From positions 16,802,001 to 16,866,000 of the forward strand of contig NW_027480423.1 of assembly GCF_051401765.1 (NCBI RefSeq): 64,000 nucleotides of DNA, read 5' to 3'. Each line of letters starts with the position of its first letter. The first letter of the stretch is position 1. Origin of the DNA: Calliopsis andreniformis. Taxonomy: Eukaryota; Arthropoda; Insecta; Hymenoptera; Andrenidae. Below, one piece after another: positions 49,485-62,341 of the stretch. The notes below the pieces were generated by a model. The model did not search any database, was not told where the DNA came from, and saw only the letters and a program-made list of their open reading frames with translations. Position numbers and translations under genes: made by a program.

Positions 49485-52215
49485 GAAAAACTGTTGTATT
49501 TATATTGTATTTTATGCTTCTAGCGTTCACTTCTTAGGCCCTAACTATTCGATCGGGTGGAACAGCGCCCTAGGGTGAAGCCTAGGTTGCCCGGAAAGTA
49601 GAAGTGACCATAACTTTCAAAGTGGTAGCAATTATTCCTGATATACGATGGAAAAACTGTTGCATTTATATTGTATTTTATGCTTCTGGCGTTGACTTCT
49701 TAGGCCCTAACTATTCGATCTGGTGGAGCAACGGCTTAGAGTGACGCCTAGGTTGCCGGGAACGTAGAAATGACCATATCTTTCACACTGGTTGCTATTG
49801 TTCCTGTTATACCATGGAAAAGCTCTTGTATTTATATTGTACCTTAGGCTTCTGGCGTTGACTTCTAAGGCCCTAGCTATTCGATCTGGTGGACTAACGC
49901 CCTAGAGTGAAGCCTAGGTTGCCCGGAAAGTAGAAATGTCCATAACTTTCATACTCGTTGCAATTATTCGTTTTATACGATGGAAAAACTGTTGTATTTA
50001 TATTGTATTTTATGCTTCTGGCGTTCACTTCTTAGGCCTTAACTATTCAATCTAGTGGAGCAACGCCCTAGGGTGAAGCCTAGGTTGCCTGGAAAGTAGA
50101 AATGTCCATAACTTTCATACTGGTTGCAATTATTCGTTTTATACGATGGAAGAACTGTTGTATTTATACTGTATTTTATGCTTCTGGCGTTGACTTCTAA
50201 GGCCGTAACTATTCGATATAGTGGAGCAACGCCCTAGAGTGAAGCCTAGGGTGCCCGGAACGTAGAAATGACCATCACTTTCAAACTGGTTGCAATTACT
50301 CCTGTTATATCATGGAAAAACTGTTGTATTTTTATTGCATTTTATGCTTCGGGCGTTGACTTCTAAGGCACTAACTATTCAAACTGTTGGAGCAACGCCC
50401 TAGGGTGAATCCTAGGTTGTCCGGAAAGTAGAAATGACCATAACTTTCATACTGGTTGCAATTATCTGGTTTATAGGATGGAAAAACTGTTGTATTTATA
50501 TTGTATTTTATGCTTCTGGCGTTCACTTCTTAGGCCTTAACTATTCGATCTGGTGGAGCTACGCCCTAGAGTGAAATCTAGGTTGCCCGGAACGTAGAAA
50601 TGACCATTACTTTCACACTCTTTGCAATTATTCATTTTATACGATGGAAAAGCTGTTGCATTTATATTGTATTTTATGCTTCTGGCGTTGACTTCTTAGG
50701 CCCTAACTATTCGATCTGTTGGAGCAACGCCTTAGAGTGAAGCCTTGGTTTCCCGGAACGTAGAAATGACCATCACTTTCATACTGGTTGCAATTATTCG
50801 TTTTATACGATGGAAAAACTGTTGTACTTATATTGTATTTTATGCTTGTGGCGTTGAATTCGAAGGCGCTAACTATTCGATCTGTTGGAGCAACGCCCTA
50901 GAGTGAAGCCTAGGGTGCCCGGAACGTAGAAATGACCATCACTTTCAAACTGGTTGCAACTATCCCAGTTATATGATGGAAAAACTGTTGCATTTTTATT
51001 GCATTTTATGCTTCGGGCGCTGACTTCCAAGGCCCTAACTGTCCAATCTGTTGGAGCAACGCCCTAGGGTGAAGCCTAGGTTGCCCGGAAAGTAGAAATG
51101 ACCATAACTTTCATACTCGTTGCAATTATACGTTTTATACGATGGAAAAGCTGTTGTATTTATATTGTATTTTATGCTTCTTGCGCTCACTTCTTAGGCC
51201 CTAACTATTCGATCTGGTGGAACATCGCCCTAGGGTGAAGCCTAGGTTTCCCGGAACGTAGAGATGACCATAACTTTCACAGTTGTAGCAATTATTCGAT
51301 TTATACAATGGAAAAACAGTTCTATTAATTTTGTTTTTTATGTTTCGGGCGTCGACTTCTAAGGCACTAACTATTCGATCTGGTGGAGCAACGCCCTACA
51401 GTGAAGCCTAGGTTGCACGGAACGTAGAAATGGCCATAACTTTCACACTGGTAGCAATTATTCGAAATATACAATGGAAAAACTGTTCTACCTATTTTGT
51501 GTTTTATGTTTCGCGCGATGACTTCTAAGGCCCTAACTACTCGATCTAGTGGAGCAACGCCCTAGTGTGAAGCCTAGCTTGCCTGGAAAGTAGAAATGTC
51601 CATAACTTTCATACTGGTTTTAATTACTCGTTTTATACGATGGAAGAACTGTTGTATTTATACTATATTTTATGCTTCTGACGTTGACTTCTAAGGCACT
51701 AACTATTCGATCTGGTGGAGCTACGCCCTAGAGTGAAACATACGTTGCCCGGAACGTAGAAATGACCATTACTTTCACACTCTTTGCAATTATTCATTTT
51801 ATGCGATGGAAAAGCTGTTGCATTTATATTGTATTTTATGCTACTGGCGTTGACTTCTTGGGCGCTAACTATTCGATCTGGTGGAGCAACGCCCTAAGGA
51901 GAATCCTAGATTGACCGGGAAGTAGAAATGACCTTAACTTTCATACTGGTAGCAATTATTCGATTTATACAATGGAAAAACTGTTGTATTTATACTGTAT
52001 TTTATGCTTCTGACGTTGACTTCTAACGCACTAACTATTCGATCTGGTGGAGCAATGCCCTAGAGTGAAACCTAGGTTGCCCGGAACGTAGAAATGACCA
52101 TTACTTTCACACTCTTTACAATTTGTCATTTTATACGATGGGAAAGCTGTTGCATTTATATTGTATTATATGCTTCTGGCGTTGACTTCTTAGGCCCTAA
52201 CTATTCGATCTGGTG
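49485..52215. repeat. 20-mer HOR, copy C, truncated (about 2,731 bp)
   Basis: It follows copy B at the 3,320 offset up to about 52,215. There the expected TGGTGGAACAACGCCC unit is replaced by TGGTGGAGCAGCGCCTTAGAG and the array moves into the 10-mer arrangement. About 16.5 of 20 monomers are present. Its last ten monomers also form the first copy of the 10-mer tandem. Confidence 0.88.
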
Positions 52216-54140
52216 GAGCAGCGCCTTAGAGTGACGCCTAGGTTGCCCGGAACGTAGAAATGACCATATCTTTCACACTGGTTGCAATTATTCGTTTTAT
52301 ACGATGGAAAAACTGTTGTATTTATATTGTATTTTATGCTTCTGGCGTTTTCTTCTTAGGCCCTAACTATTCGATCGGGTGGAACAACGCCCTAGGGTGA
52401 AGCCTAGGTTGCCCGGAAAGTAGAAATGACCATAACTTTCAAACTGGTTGCAATTATTCCTGTTATACGATGGAAAAACTGTTGTACTTATATTGTATTT
52501 TATGCTTGTGGCGTTGAATTCGAAGGCGCTAACTATTCGATCTGTTGGAGCAACGCCCTAGAGTGAAGCCTAGGGTGCCCGGAACGTAGAAATGACCATC
52601 ACTTTCAAACTGGTTGCAACTATCCCAGTTATATGATGGAAAAACTGTTGCATTTTTATTGCATTTTATGCTTCGGGCGCTGACTTCCAAGGCCCTAACT
52701 GTCCAATCTGTTGGAGCAACGCCCTAGGGTGAAGCCTAGGTTGCCCGGAAAGTAGAAATGACCATAACTTTCATACTCGTTGCAATTATACGTTTTATAC
52801 GATGGAAAAGCTGTTGTATTTATATTGTATTTTATGCTTCTTGCGCTCACTTCTTAGGCCCTAACTATTCGATCTGGTGGAACATCGCCCTAGGGTGAAG
52901 CCTAGGTTTCCCGGAACGTAGAGATGACCATAACTTTCACAGTTGTAGCAATTATTCGATTTATACAATGGAAAAACAGTTCTATTAATTTTGTTTTTTA
53001 TGTTTCGGGCGTCGACTTCTAAGGCACTAACTATTCGATCTGGTGGAGCAACGCCCTACAGTGAAGCCTAGGTTGCCCGGAACGTAGAAATGGCCATAAC
53101 TTTCACACTGGTAGCAATTATTCGAAATATACAATGGAAAAACTGTTCTACCTATTTTGTGTTTTATGTTTCGCGCGATGACTTCTAAGGCCCTAACTAC
53201 TCGATCTAGTGGAGCAACGCCCTAGTGTGAAGCCTAGCTTGCCTGGAAAGTAGAAATGTCCATAACTTTCATACTGGTTTTAATTACTCGTTTTATACGA
53301 TGGAAGAACTGTTGTATTTATACTATATTTTATGCTTCTGACGTTGACTTCTAAGGCACTAACTATTCGATCTGGTGGAGCTACGCCCTAGAGTGAAACA
53401 TACGTTGCCCGGAACGTAGAAATGACCATTACTTTCACACTCTTTGCAATTATTCATTTTATGCGATGGAAAAGCTGTTGCATTTATATTGTATTTTATG
53501 CTACTGGCGTTGACTTCTTGGGCGCTAACTATTCGATCTGGTGGAGCAACGCCCTAAGGAGAATCCTAGATTGACCGGGAAGTAGAAATGACCTTAACTT
53601 TCATACTGGTAGCAATTATTCGATTTATACAATGGAAAAACTGTTGTATTTATACTGTATTTTATGCTTCTGACGTTGACTTCTAACGCACTAACTATTC
53701 GATCTGGTGGAGCAATGCCCTAGAGTGAAACCTAGGTTGCCCGGAACGTAGAAATGACCATTACTTTCACACTCTTTACAATTTGTCATTTTATACGATG
53801 GGAAAGCTGTTGCATTTATATTGTATTATATGCTTCTGGCGTTGACTTCTTAGGCCCTAACTATTCGATCTGGTGGAGCAGCGCCTTAGAGTGACGCCTA
53901 GGTTGCCCGGAACGTAGAAATGACCATATCTTTCACACTGGTTGCAATTATTCGTTTTATACGATGGAAAAACTGTTGTATTTATATTGTATTTTATGCT
54001 TCTGGCGTTTTCTTCTTAGGCCCTAACTATTCGATCGGGTGGAACAACGCCCTAGGGTGAAGCCTAGGTTGCCCGGAAAGTAGAAATGACCATAACTTTC
54101 AAACTGGTTGCAATTATTCCTGTTATACGATGGAAAAACT
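50821..54140. repeat. 10-mer HOR, two tandem copies of 1,660 bp
   Basis: Copy 1 is about 50,821-52,480 and copy 2 about 52,481-54,140, an exact offset of 1,660 (10 x 166). Anchors: GTTGTACTTATATTG at 50,821 and 52,481; CATACTCGTTGC at 51,111 and 52,771; TCTGGCGTTTTCTTCTTAGG at 52,341 and 54,001. The entry point of copy 2 lies within TTATACGATGGAAAAACTG, a stretch common to nearly all monomers. One half of the 20-mer plus two monomers from elsewhere (about 52,200-52,480) were thus duplicated after the 20-mer had formed. Confidence 0.85.
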
Positions 54141-56376
54141 GTTGTGTTTATATTGTATTTTATGCCTCTGGCGTTGACTTCTAAGGCACTAAGTATTCGA
54201 TATGGTGGAGCAACGCCCTAGAGTGAAGCCTAGGGTGCCCGGAACGTAGAAATGACCATCACTTTCAAACTGGTTGCAATTACTCCTGTTATATCATGGA
54301 AAAACTGTTGTATTTTTATTGTATTTTATGCTTCGGGCGTTGACTTCTAAGGCACTAACTATTCAAACTGTTGCAGCAACGCCCTAGGGTGAATCCTAGG
54401 TTGCCCGGAAAGTAGAAATGACCATAACTTTCATACTGGTTGCAATTATCCGTTTTATACGATGGTAAAGCTGTTGTATGTATATTGTATTTTATGCTTC
54501 TGGCGTTCACTCCTTAAGCCTTAACTATTCGATCTGGTGGAACAACGCACTAGGGTGAAGCCTAGGTTGCCCGGAACGTAGAAATGACCATAACTTTCAC
54601 ACTGGTTGCAATTCGTTTTATACGATGGTAAAGCTGTTGTATGTATATTGTATTTTATGCTTCTTGCGCTCACTTCTTAGGCCCTAACTATTCGATCTGG
54701 TGGAACATCGCCCTAGGGTGAAGCCTAGGTTTCCCGGAGCGTAGAGATGACCATAACTTTCACAGTTGTAGCAATTATTCGATCTATACAATGGAAAAAC
54801 AGTTCTATTAATTTTGTTTTTTATGTTTCGGGCGTCGACTTCTAAGGCACTAACTATTCGATCTGGTGGAGCAACGCCCTAGAGTGAAGCCTAAGATGCC
54901 CGGAACGTAGAAATGACCATAACGTTCACACTGATTGCAATTATTCGTTTTATACGATGGAAAAGCTGTTGTATTTATATTGTATTTTATGCTTCTGGCG
55001 TTCACTTCTTAGGCCTTAACTATTCGATTTGGTGGAACAACGCACTAGTGTGAAGCCTAGGTTTCCCGGAACGTAGAAATGGCCATAACTTTCACACTGG
55101 TAGCAATTATTCGAAATATACAATGGAAAAACTGTTCTACCTATTTTGTGTTTTATGTTTCGCGCGTTGACTTCTAAGGCCCTAACTATTCGATCTAGTG
55201 GAGCAATGCCCTAGTGTGAAGCCTAGGTTGCCTGGAAAGTAGAAATGTCCATAACTTTCATACTGGTTTTAATTACTCGTTTTATACGATGGAAGAACTG
55301 TTGTATTTATACTATATTTTATGCTTCTGACGTTGACTTCTAAGGCACTAACCATTCGATCTGGTGGAGCTACGCCCTAGAGTGAAACATACGTTGCCCG
55401 GAACGTAGAAATGACCATTACTTTCACACTCTTTGCAATTATTCATTTTATGCGATGGAAAAGCTGTTGCATTTATATTGTATTTTATGCTACTGGCGTT
55501 GACTTCTTGGGCCCTAACTATTCGATCTGGTGGAGCAACGCCCTAAGGAGAATCCTAGATTGACCGGGAAGTAGAAATGACCATAACTTTCATACTGGTA
55601 GCAATTATTCGATTTATACAATGGAAAAACAGTTCTATTAATTTTGTTTTTTATGTTTCGGGCGTCGACTTCTAAGGCACTAGCTATTCGATCTGGTGGA
55701 GCAACGCCCTAGAGTGAAGCCTAAGATGCCCGGAACGTAGAAATGACCATAACGATCACACTGATTGCAATTATTCGTTTTATACGATGGAAAAGCTGTT
55801 GTATTTATATTGTATTTTATGCTTCTGGCGTTCACTTCTTAGGCCTTAACTATTCGATCTGGTGGAACAACGCACTAGTGTGAAGCCTAGGTTTCCCGGA
55901 ACGTAGAAATGGCCATAACTTTCACACTGGTAGCAATTATTCGAAATATACAATGGAAAAACTGTTCTACCTATTTTGTGTTTTATGTTTCGCGCGTTGA
56001 CTTCTAAGGCCCTAACTATTCGATCTAGTGGAGCAACGCCCTAGTGTGAAGCCTAGGTTGCCTGGAAAGTAGAAATGTCCATAACTTTCATACTGGTTTT
56101 AATTACTCGTTTTATACGATGGAAGAACTGTTGTATTTATACTATATTTTATGCTTCTGACGTTGACTTCTAAGGCACTAACTATTCGATCTGGTGGAGC
56201 CACGCCCTAGAGTGAAACATACGTTGCCCGGAACGTAGAAATGACCATTACTTTCACACTCTTTGCAATTATTCATTTTATGCGATGGAAAAGCTGTTGC
56301 ATTTATATTGTATTTTATGCTACTGGCGTTGACTTCTTGGGCCCTAACTATTCGATCTGGTGGAGCAACGCCCTAG
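54051..56376. repeat. 14-mer HOR, copy 1 (about 2,326 bp)
   Basis: Fourteen monomers that recur at an offset of 3,649 (copy 2) and 5,970 (copy 3). The order begins CTTTCAAACTGGTTGC with GTTGTGTTTATATTG, then ACTCCTGTTATATCATGG, then ATCCGTTTTATACGATGGTAAAG, then a 163-bp chimeric unit, then two partial rounds of a 5-monomer module (AGTTCTATTAATTTTG at 54,801 and 55,631, 830 bases apart). It is followed by an 8-monomer block before copy 2 starts. Confidence 0.85.
54574..54736. repeat. 163-bp chimeric monomer, marker of the 14-mer HOR
   Basis: The unit starts as the common CACACTGGTTGCAATT type, loses three bases (CAATTCGTTTT for CAATTATTCGTTTT), continues with GGTAAAGCTGTTGTATGTATATTG, which is peculiar to the monomer just before it, and ends with CTTCTTGCGCTCAC of the CATACTCGTTGC type. 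Identical units occur at 58,223-58,385 and 60,544-60,706. The fusion and the 3-base loss therefore predate amplification of the 14-mer. Confidence 0.8.
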
Positions 56377-57699
56377 AGTGAAGCCTAGGTTGCCCGGAAC
56401 GTAGAAATGACCATCACTTTCAAACTGGTTACAATTATTCCTGTTATACGATGGAAAAACTGTTGTATTTTTATTGCATCTTATGCTTCGGGCGTCGACT
56501 TCTAAGGCCCTAACTATCCAATCCGTTGGAGCAACGCACTATGGTAAAGCCTATGTTGCCCGGAACGTAGAAATGACCAGAACTTTCACACTGGTAGCAA
56601 TTATTCGATTTATACGATGGAAAAACTGTTCTATTTATTTTGTGTTTTATGTTTCGCGCGTTGACATCTAAGGCCCTAACTATTCGATCTGGTGGAGCAT
56701 CGCCCTAGGTTGAAGCCTAGGTTGCCCGGAAAGTAGAAATGTCCATAACTTTCACACTGCTTGCAATTATTCGTTTTATACGATGGAAAAACTGTTGTAT
56801 TTATATTGTATTTTATGCTTCTAGCGTTCACTTCTTAGGCCCTAACTATTCGATCGGGTGGAACAGCGCCCTAGGGTGAAGCCTAGGTTGCCCGGAAAGT
56901 AGAAGTGACCATAACTTTCAAAGTGGTAGCAATTATTCCTGTTATACGATGGAAAAACTGTTGCATTTATATTGTATTTTATGCTTCTGGCGTTGACTTC
57001 TTAGGCCCTAACTATTCGATCTGGTGGAGCAACGTCTTAGAGTGACGCCTAGGTTGCCGGGAACGTAGAAATGACCATATCTTTCACACTGGTTGCTATT
57101 GTTCCTGTTATACCATGGAAAAGCTGTTGTATTTATATTGTACCTTATGGTTCTGGCGTTGACTTCTAAGGCCCTAACTATTCGATCTGGTGGACTAACG
57201 CCCTAGAGTGAAGCCTAGGTTGCCCGGAAAGTAGAAATGTCCATAACTTTCATACTGGTTGCAATTATCTGGTTTATAGGATGGAAAAACTGTTGTATTT
57301 ATATTGTATTTTATGCTTCTGGCGTTCACTTCTTAGGCCTTAACTATTCGATCTGGTGGAGCTACGCCCTAGAGTGAAATCTAGGTTGCCCGGAACGTAG
57401 AAATGACCATTACTTTCACACTCTTTGCAATTATTCATTTTATACGATGGAAAAGCTGTTGCATTTATATTGTATTTTATGCTTCTGGCGTTGACTTCTT
57501 AGGCCCTAACTATTCGATCTGGTGGAGCAGCGCCTTAGAGTGACGCCTAGGTTGCCCGGAACGTAGAAATGACCATATCTTTCACACTGGTTGCAATTAT
57601 TCGTTTTATACGATGGAAAAACTGTTGTATTTATATTGTATTTTATGCTTCTGGCGTTTTCTTCTTAGGCCCTAACTATTCGATCGGGTGGAACAACGC
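56377..57699. repeat. 8-monomer block between 14-mer copies 1 and 2
   Basis: About 56,392-57,252 matches 39,795-40,655, not the nearer 20-mer HOR. Both share GACCAGAACTTTCACAC, GTTGACATCTAAGG and AGTGGTAGCAA(T/C)TATTCCTGTTATACG, where the HOR has GACCATAACTTTC, GTTGACTTCTAAGG and CCTGATATACG. From about 57,252 the text changes to the ATCTGGTTTATAGG unit, the CTCTTTGC unit, and then (about 57,480-57,700) the same monomers that precede copy 1 at 53,831-54,051. It accounts for the 1,328-base difference (8 x 166) between the two copy offsets. Confidence 0.75.
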
Positions 57700-60020
57700 C
57701 CTAGGGTGAAGCCTAGGTTGCCCGGAAAGTAGAAATGACCATAACTTTCAAACTGGTTGCAATTATTCCTGTTATACGATGGAAAAACTGTTGTGTTTAT
57801 ATTGTATTTTATGCCTCTGGCGTTGACTTCTAAGGCACTAAGTATTCGATATGGTGGAGCAACGCCCTAGAGTGAAGCCTAGGGTGCCCGGAACGTAGAA
57901 ATGACCATCACTTTCAAACTGGTTGCAATTACTCCTGTTATATCATGGAAAAACTGTTGTATTTTTATTGCATTTTATGCTTCGGGCGTTGACTTCTAAG
58001 GCACTAACTATTCAAACTGTTGCAGCAACGCCCTAGGGTGAATCCTAGGTTGCCCGGAAAGTAGAAATGACCATAACTTTCATACTGGTTGCAATTATCC
58101 GTTTTATACGATGGTAAAGCTGTTGTATGTATATTGTATTTTATGCTTCTGGCGTTCACTCCTTAAGCCTTAACTATTCGATCTGGTGGAACAACGCACT
58201 AGGGTGAAGCCTAGGTTGCCCGGAACGTAGAAATGACCATAACTTTCACACTGGTTGCAATTCGTTTTATACGATGGTAAAGCTGTTGTATGTATATTGT
58301 ATTTTATGCTTCTTGCGCTCACTTCTTAGGCCCTAACTATTCGATCTGGTGGAACATCGCCCTAGGGTGAAGCCTAGGTTTCCCGGAGCGTAGAGATGAC
58401 CATAACTTTCACAGTTGTAGCAATTATTCGATCTATACAATGGAAAAACAGTTCTATTAATTTTGTTTTTTATGTTTCGGGCGTCGACTTCTAAGGCACT
58501 AACTATTCGATCTGGTGGAGCAACGCCCTAGAGTGAAGCCTAAGATGCCCGGAACGTAGAAATGACCATAACGTTCACACTGATTGCAATTATTCGTTTT
58601 ATACGATGGAAAAGCTGTTGTATTTATATTGTATTTTATGCTTCTGGCGTTCACTTCTTAGGCCTTAACTATTCGATTTGGTGGAACAACGCACTAGTGT
58701 GAAGCCTAGGTTTCCCGGAACGTAGAAATGGCCATAACTTTCACACTGGTAGCAATTATTCGAAATATACAATGGAAAAACTGTTCTACCTATTTTGTGT
58801 TTTATGTTTCGCGCGTTGACTTCTAAGGCCCTAACTATTCGATCTAGTGGAGCAATGCCCTAGTGTGAAGCCTAGGTTGCCTGGAAAGTAGAAATGTCCA
58901 TAACTTTCATACTGGTTTTAATTACTCGTTTTATACGATGGAAGAACTGTTGTATTTATACTATATTTTATGCTTCTGACGTTGACTTCTAAGGCACTAA
59001 CCATTCGATCTGGTGGAGCTACGCCCTAGAGTGAAACATACGTTGCCCGGAACGTAGAAATGACCATTACTTTCACACTCTTTGCAATTATTCATTTTAT
59101 GCGATGGAAAAGCTGTTGCATTTATATTGTATTTTATGCTACTGGCGTTGACTTCTTGGGCCCTAACTATTCGATCTGGTGGAGCAACGCCCTAAGGAGA
59201 ATCCTAGATTGACCGGGAAGTAGAAATGACCATAACTTTCATACTGGTAGCAATTATTCGATTTATACAATGGAAAAACAGTTCTATTAATTTTGTTTTT
59301 TATGTTTCGGGCGTCGACTTCTAAGGCACTAGCTATTCGATCTGGTGGAGCAACGCCCTAGAGTGAAGCCTAAGATGCCCGGAACGTAGAAATGACCATA
59401 ACGATCACACTGATTGCAATTATTCGTTTTATACGATGGAAAAGCTGTTGTATTTATATTGTATTTTATGCTTCTGGCGTTCACTTCTTAGGCCTTAACT
59501 ATTCGATCTGGTGGAACAACGCACTAGTGTGAAGCCTAGGTTTCCCGGAACGTAGAAATGGCCATAACTTTCACACTGGTAGCAATTATTCGAAATATAC
59601 AATGGAAAAACTGTTCTACCTATTTTGTGTTTTATGTTTCGCGCGTTGACTTCTAAGGCCCTAACTATTCGATCTAGTGGAGCAACGCCCTAGTGTGAAG
59701 CCTAGGTTGCCTGGAAAGTATAAATGTCCATAACTTTCATACTGGTTTTAATTACTCGTTTTATACGATGGAAGAACTGTTGTATTTATACTATATTTTA
59801 TGCTTCTGACGTTGACTTCTAAGACACTAACTATTCGATCTGGTGGAGCCACGCCCTAGAGTGAAACATACGTTGCCCGGAACGTAGAAATGACCATTAC
59901 TTTCACACTCTTTGCAATTATTCATTTTATGCGATGTAAAAGCTGTTGCATTTATATTGTATTTTATGCTACTGGCGTTGACTTCTTGGGCCCTAACTAT
60001 TCGATCTGGTGGAGCAACGC
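57700..60020. repeat. 14-mer HOR, copy 2 (2,321 bp)
   Basis: It is directly followed by copy 3 at an offset of 2,321 (14 x 166 less three, the missing bases being those of the 163-bp chimeric unit). Anchors: GTTGTGTTTATATTG at 57,790 and 60,111; ATCCGTTTTATACGATGGTAAAG near 58,097 and 60,418. Private changes include GTATAAATGTCC near 59,719, TAAGACACTAAC near 59,821 and GCGATGTAAAAG near 59,933. Confidence 0.88.
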
Positions 60021-62341
60021 CCTAGGGTGAAGCCTAGGTTGCCCGGAAAGTAGAAATGACCATAACTTTCAAACTGGTTGCAATTATTCCTGTTATACGA
60101 TGGAAAAACTGTTGTGTTTATATTGTATTTTATGCCTCTGGCGTTGACTTCTAAGGCACTAAGTATTCGATATGGTGGAGCAACGCCCTAGAGTGAAGCC
60201 TAGGGTGCCCGGAACGTAGAAATGACCATCACTTTCAAACTGGTTGCAATTACTCCTGTTATATCATGGAAAAACTGTTGTATTTTTATTGCATTTTATG
60301 CTTCGGGCGTTGACTTCTAAGGCACTAACTATTCAAACTGTTGCAGCAACGCCCTAGGGTGAATCCTAGGTTGCCCGGAAAGTAGAAATGACCATAACTT
60401 TCATACTGGTTGCAATTATCCGTTTTATACGATGGTAAAGCTGTTGTATGTATATTGTATTTTATGCTTCTGGCGTTCACTCCTTAGGCCTTAACTATTC
60501 GATCTGGTGGAACAACGCACTAGGGTGAAGCCTAGGTTGCCCGGAACGTAGAAATGACCATAACTTTCACACTGGTTGCAATTCGTTTTATACGATGGTA
60601 AAGCTGTTGTATGTATATTGTATTTTATGCTTCTTGCGCTCACTTCTTAGGCCCTAACTATTCAATCTGGTGGAACATCGCCCTAGGGTGAAGCCTAGGT
60701 TTCCCGGAGCGTAGAGATGTCCATAACTTTCACAGTTGTAGCAATTATTCGATCTATACAATGGAAAAACAGTTCTGTTAATTTTGTTTTTTATGTTTCG
60801 GGCGTCGACTTCTAAGGCACTAACTATTCGATCTGGTGGAGCAACGCCCTAGAGTGAAGCCTAAGATGCCCGGAACGTAGAAATGACCATAACGTTCACA
60901 CTGATTGCAATTATTCGTTTTATACGATGGAAAAGCTGTTGTATTTATATTGTATTTTATGCTTCTGGCGTTCACTTCTTAGGCCTTAACTATTCGATTT
61001 GGTGGAACAACGCACTAGTGTGAAGCCTAGGTTTCCCGGAACGTAGAAATGGCCATAACTTTCACACTGGTAGCAATTATTCGAAATATACAATGGAAAA
61101 ACTGTTCTACCTATTTTGTGTTTTATGTTTCGCGCGTTGACTTCTAAGGCCCTAACTATTCGATCTAGTGGAGCAATGCCCTAGTGTGAAGCCTAGGTTG
61201 CCTGGAAAGTAGAAATGTCCATAACTTTCATACTGGTTTTAATTACTCGTTTTATACGATGGAAGAACTGTTGTATTTATACTATATTTTATGCTTCTGA
61301 CGTTGACTTCTAAGGCACTAACCATTCGATCTGGTGGAGCTACGCCCTAGAGTGAAACATACGTTGCCCGGAACGTAGAAATGACCATTACTTTCACACT
61401 CTTTGCAATTATTCATTTTATGCGATGGAAAAGCTGTTGCATTTATATTGTATTTTATGCTACTGGCGTTGACTTCTTGGGCCCTAACTAGTCGATCTGG
61501 TGGAGCAACGCCCTAAGGAGAATCCTAGATTGACCGGGAAGTAGAAATGACCATAACTTTCATACTGGTAGCAATTATTCGATTTATACAATGGAAAAAC
61601 AGTTCTATTAATTTTGTTTTTTATGTTTCGGGCGTCGACTTCTAAGGCACTAACTATTCGATCTGGTGGAGCAACGCCCTAGAGTGAAGCCTAAGATGCC
61701 CGGAACGTTGAAATGACCATAACGATCACACTGATTGCAATTATTCGTTTAATACGATGGAAAAGCTGTTGTATTTATATTGTATTTTATGCTTCTGGCG
61801 TTCACTTCTTAGGCCTTAACTATTCGATCTGGTGGAACAACGCACTAGTGTGAAGCCTAGGTTTCCCGGAACGTAGAAATGGCCATAACTTTCACACTGG
61901 TAGCAATTATTCGAAATATACAATGGAAAAACTGTTCTACCTATTTTGTGTTTTATGTTTCGCGCGTTGACTTCTAAGGCCCTAACTATTCGATCTAGTG
62001 GAGCAACGCCCTAGTGTGAAGCCTAGGTTGCCTGGAAAGTAGAAATGTCCATAACTTTCATACTGGTTTTAATTACTCGTTTTATACGATGGAAGAACTG
62101 TTGTTTTTATACTATATTTTATGCTTCTGACGTTGACTTCTAAGGCACTAACTATTCGATCTGGTGGAGCCACGCCCTAGAGTGAAACATACGTTGCCCG
62201 GAACGTAGAAATGACCATTACTTTCACACTCTTTGCAATTATTCATTTTATGCGATGGAAAAGCTGTTGCATTTATATTGTATTTTATGCTACTGGCGTT
62301 GACTTCTTGGGCCCTAACTATTCGACCTGGTGGAGCAACGC
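60021..62341. repeat. 14-mer HOR, copy 3 (2,321 bp)
   Basis: Third copy, ending at about 62,341 where the continuing CCCTAAGGAGAATCC differs from the CCCTAGGGTGAAGCC that opens each copy. Private changes seen: AGTTCTGTTAATTTTG near 60,772, CTAGTCGATCTGG near 61,489, GAACGTTGAAATG near 61,705 and CGTTTAATACG near 61,748. The level of private change looks similar to that of copy 2. Confidence 0.88.

Noticed and set aside
42845..62341. Near-identical HOR copies as an assembly duplication error
   Set aside because: Private single-base differences between copies argue against a simple duplicated contig, but only long-read support can settle it, so it is a caution and not a finding.
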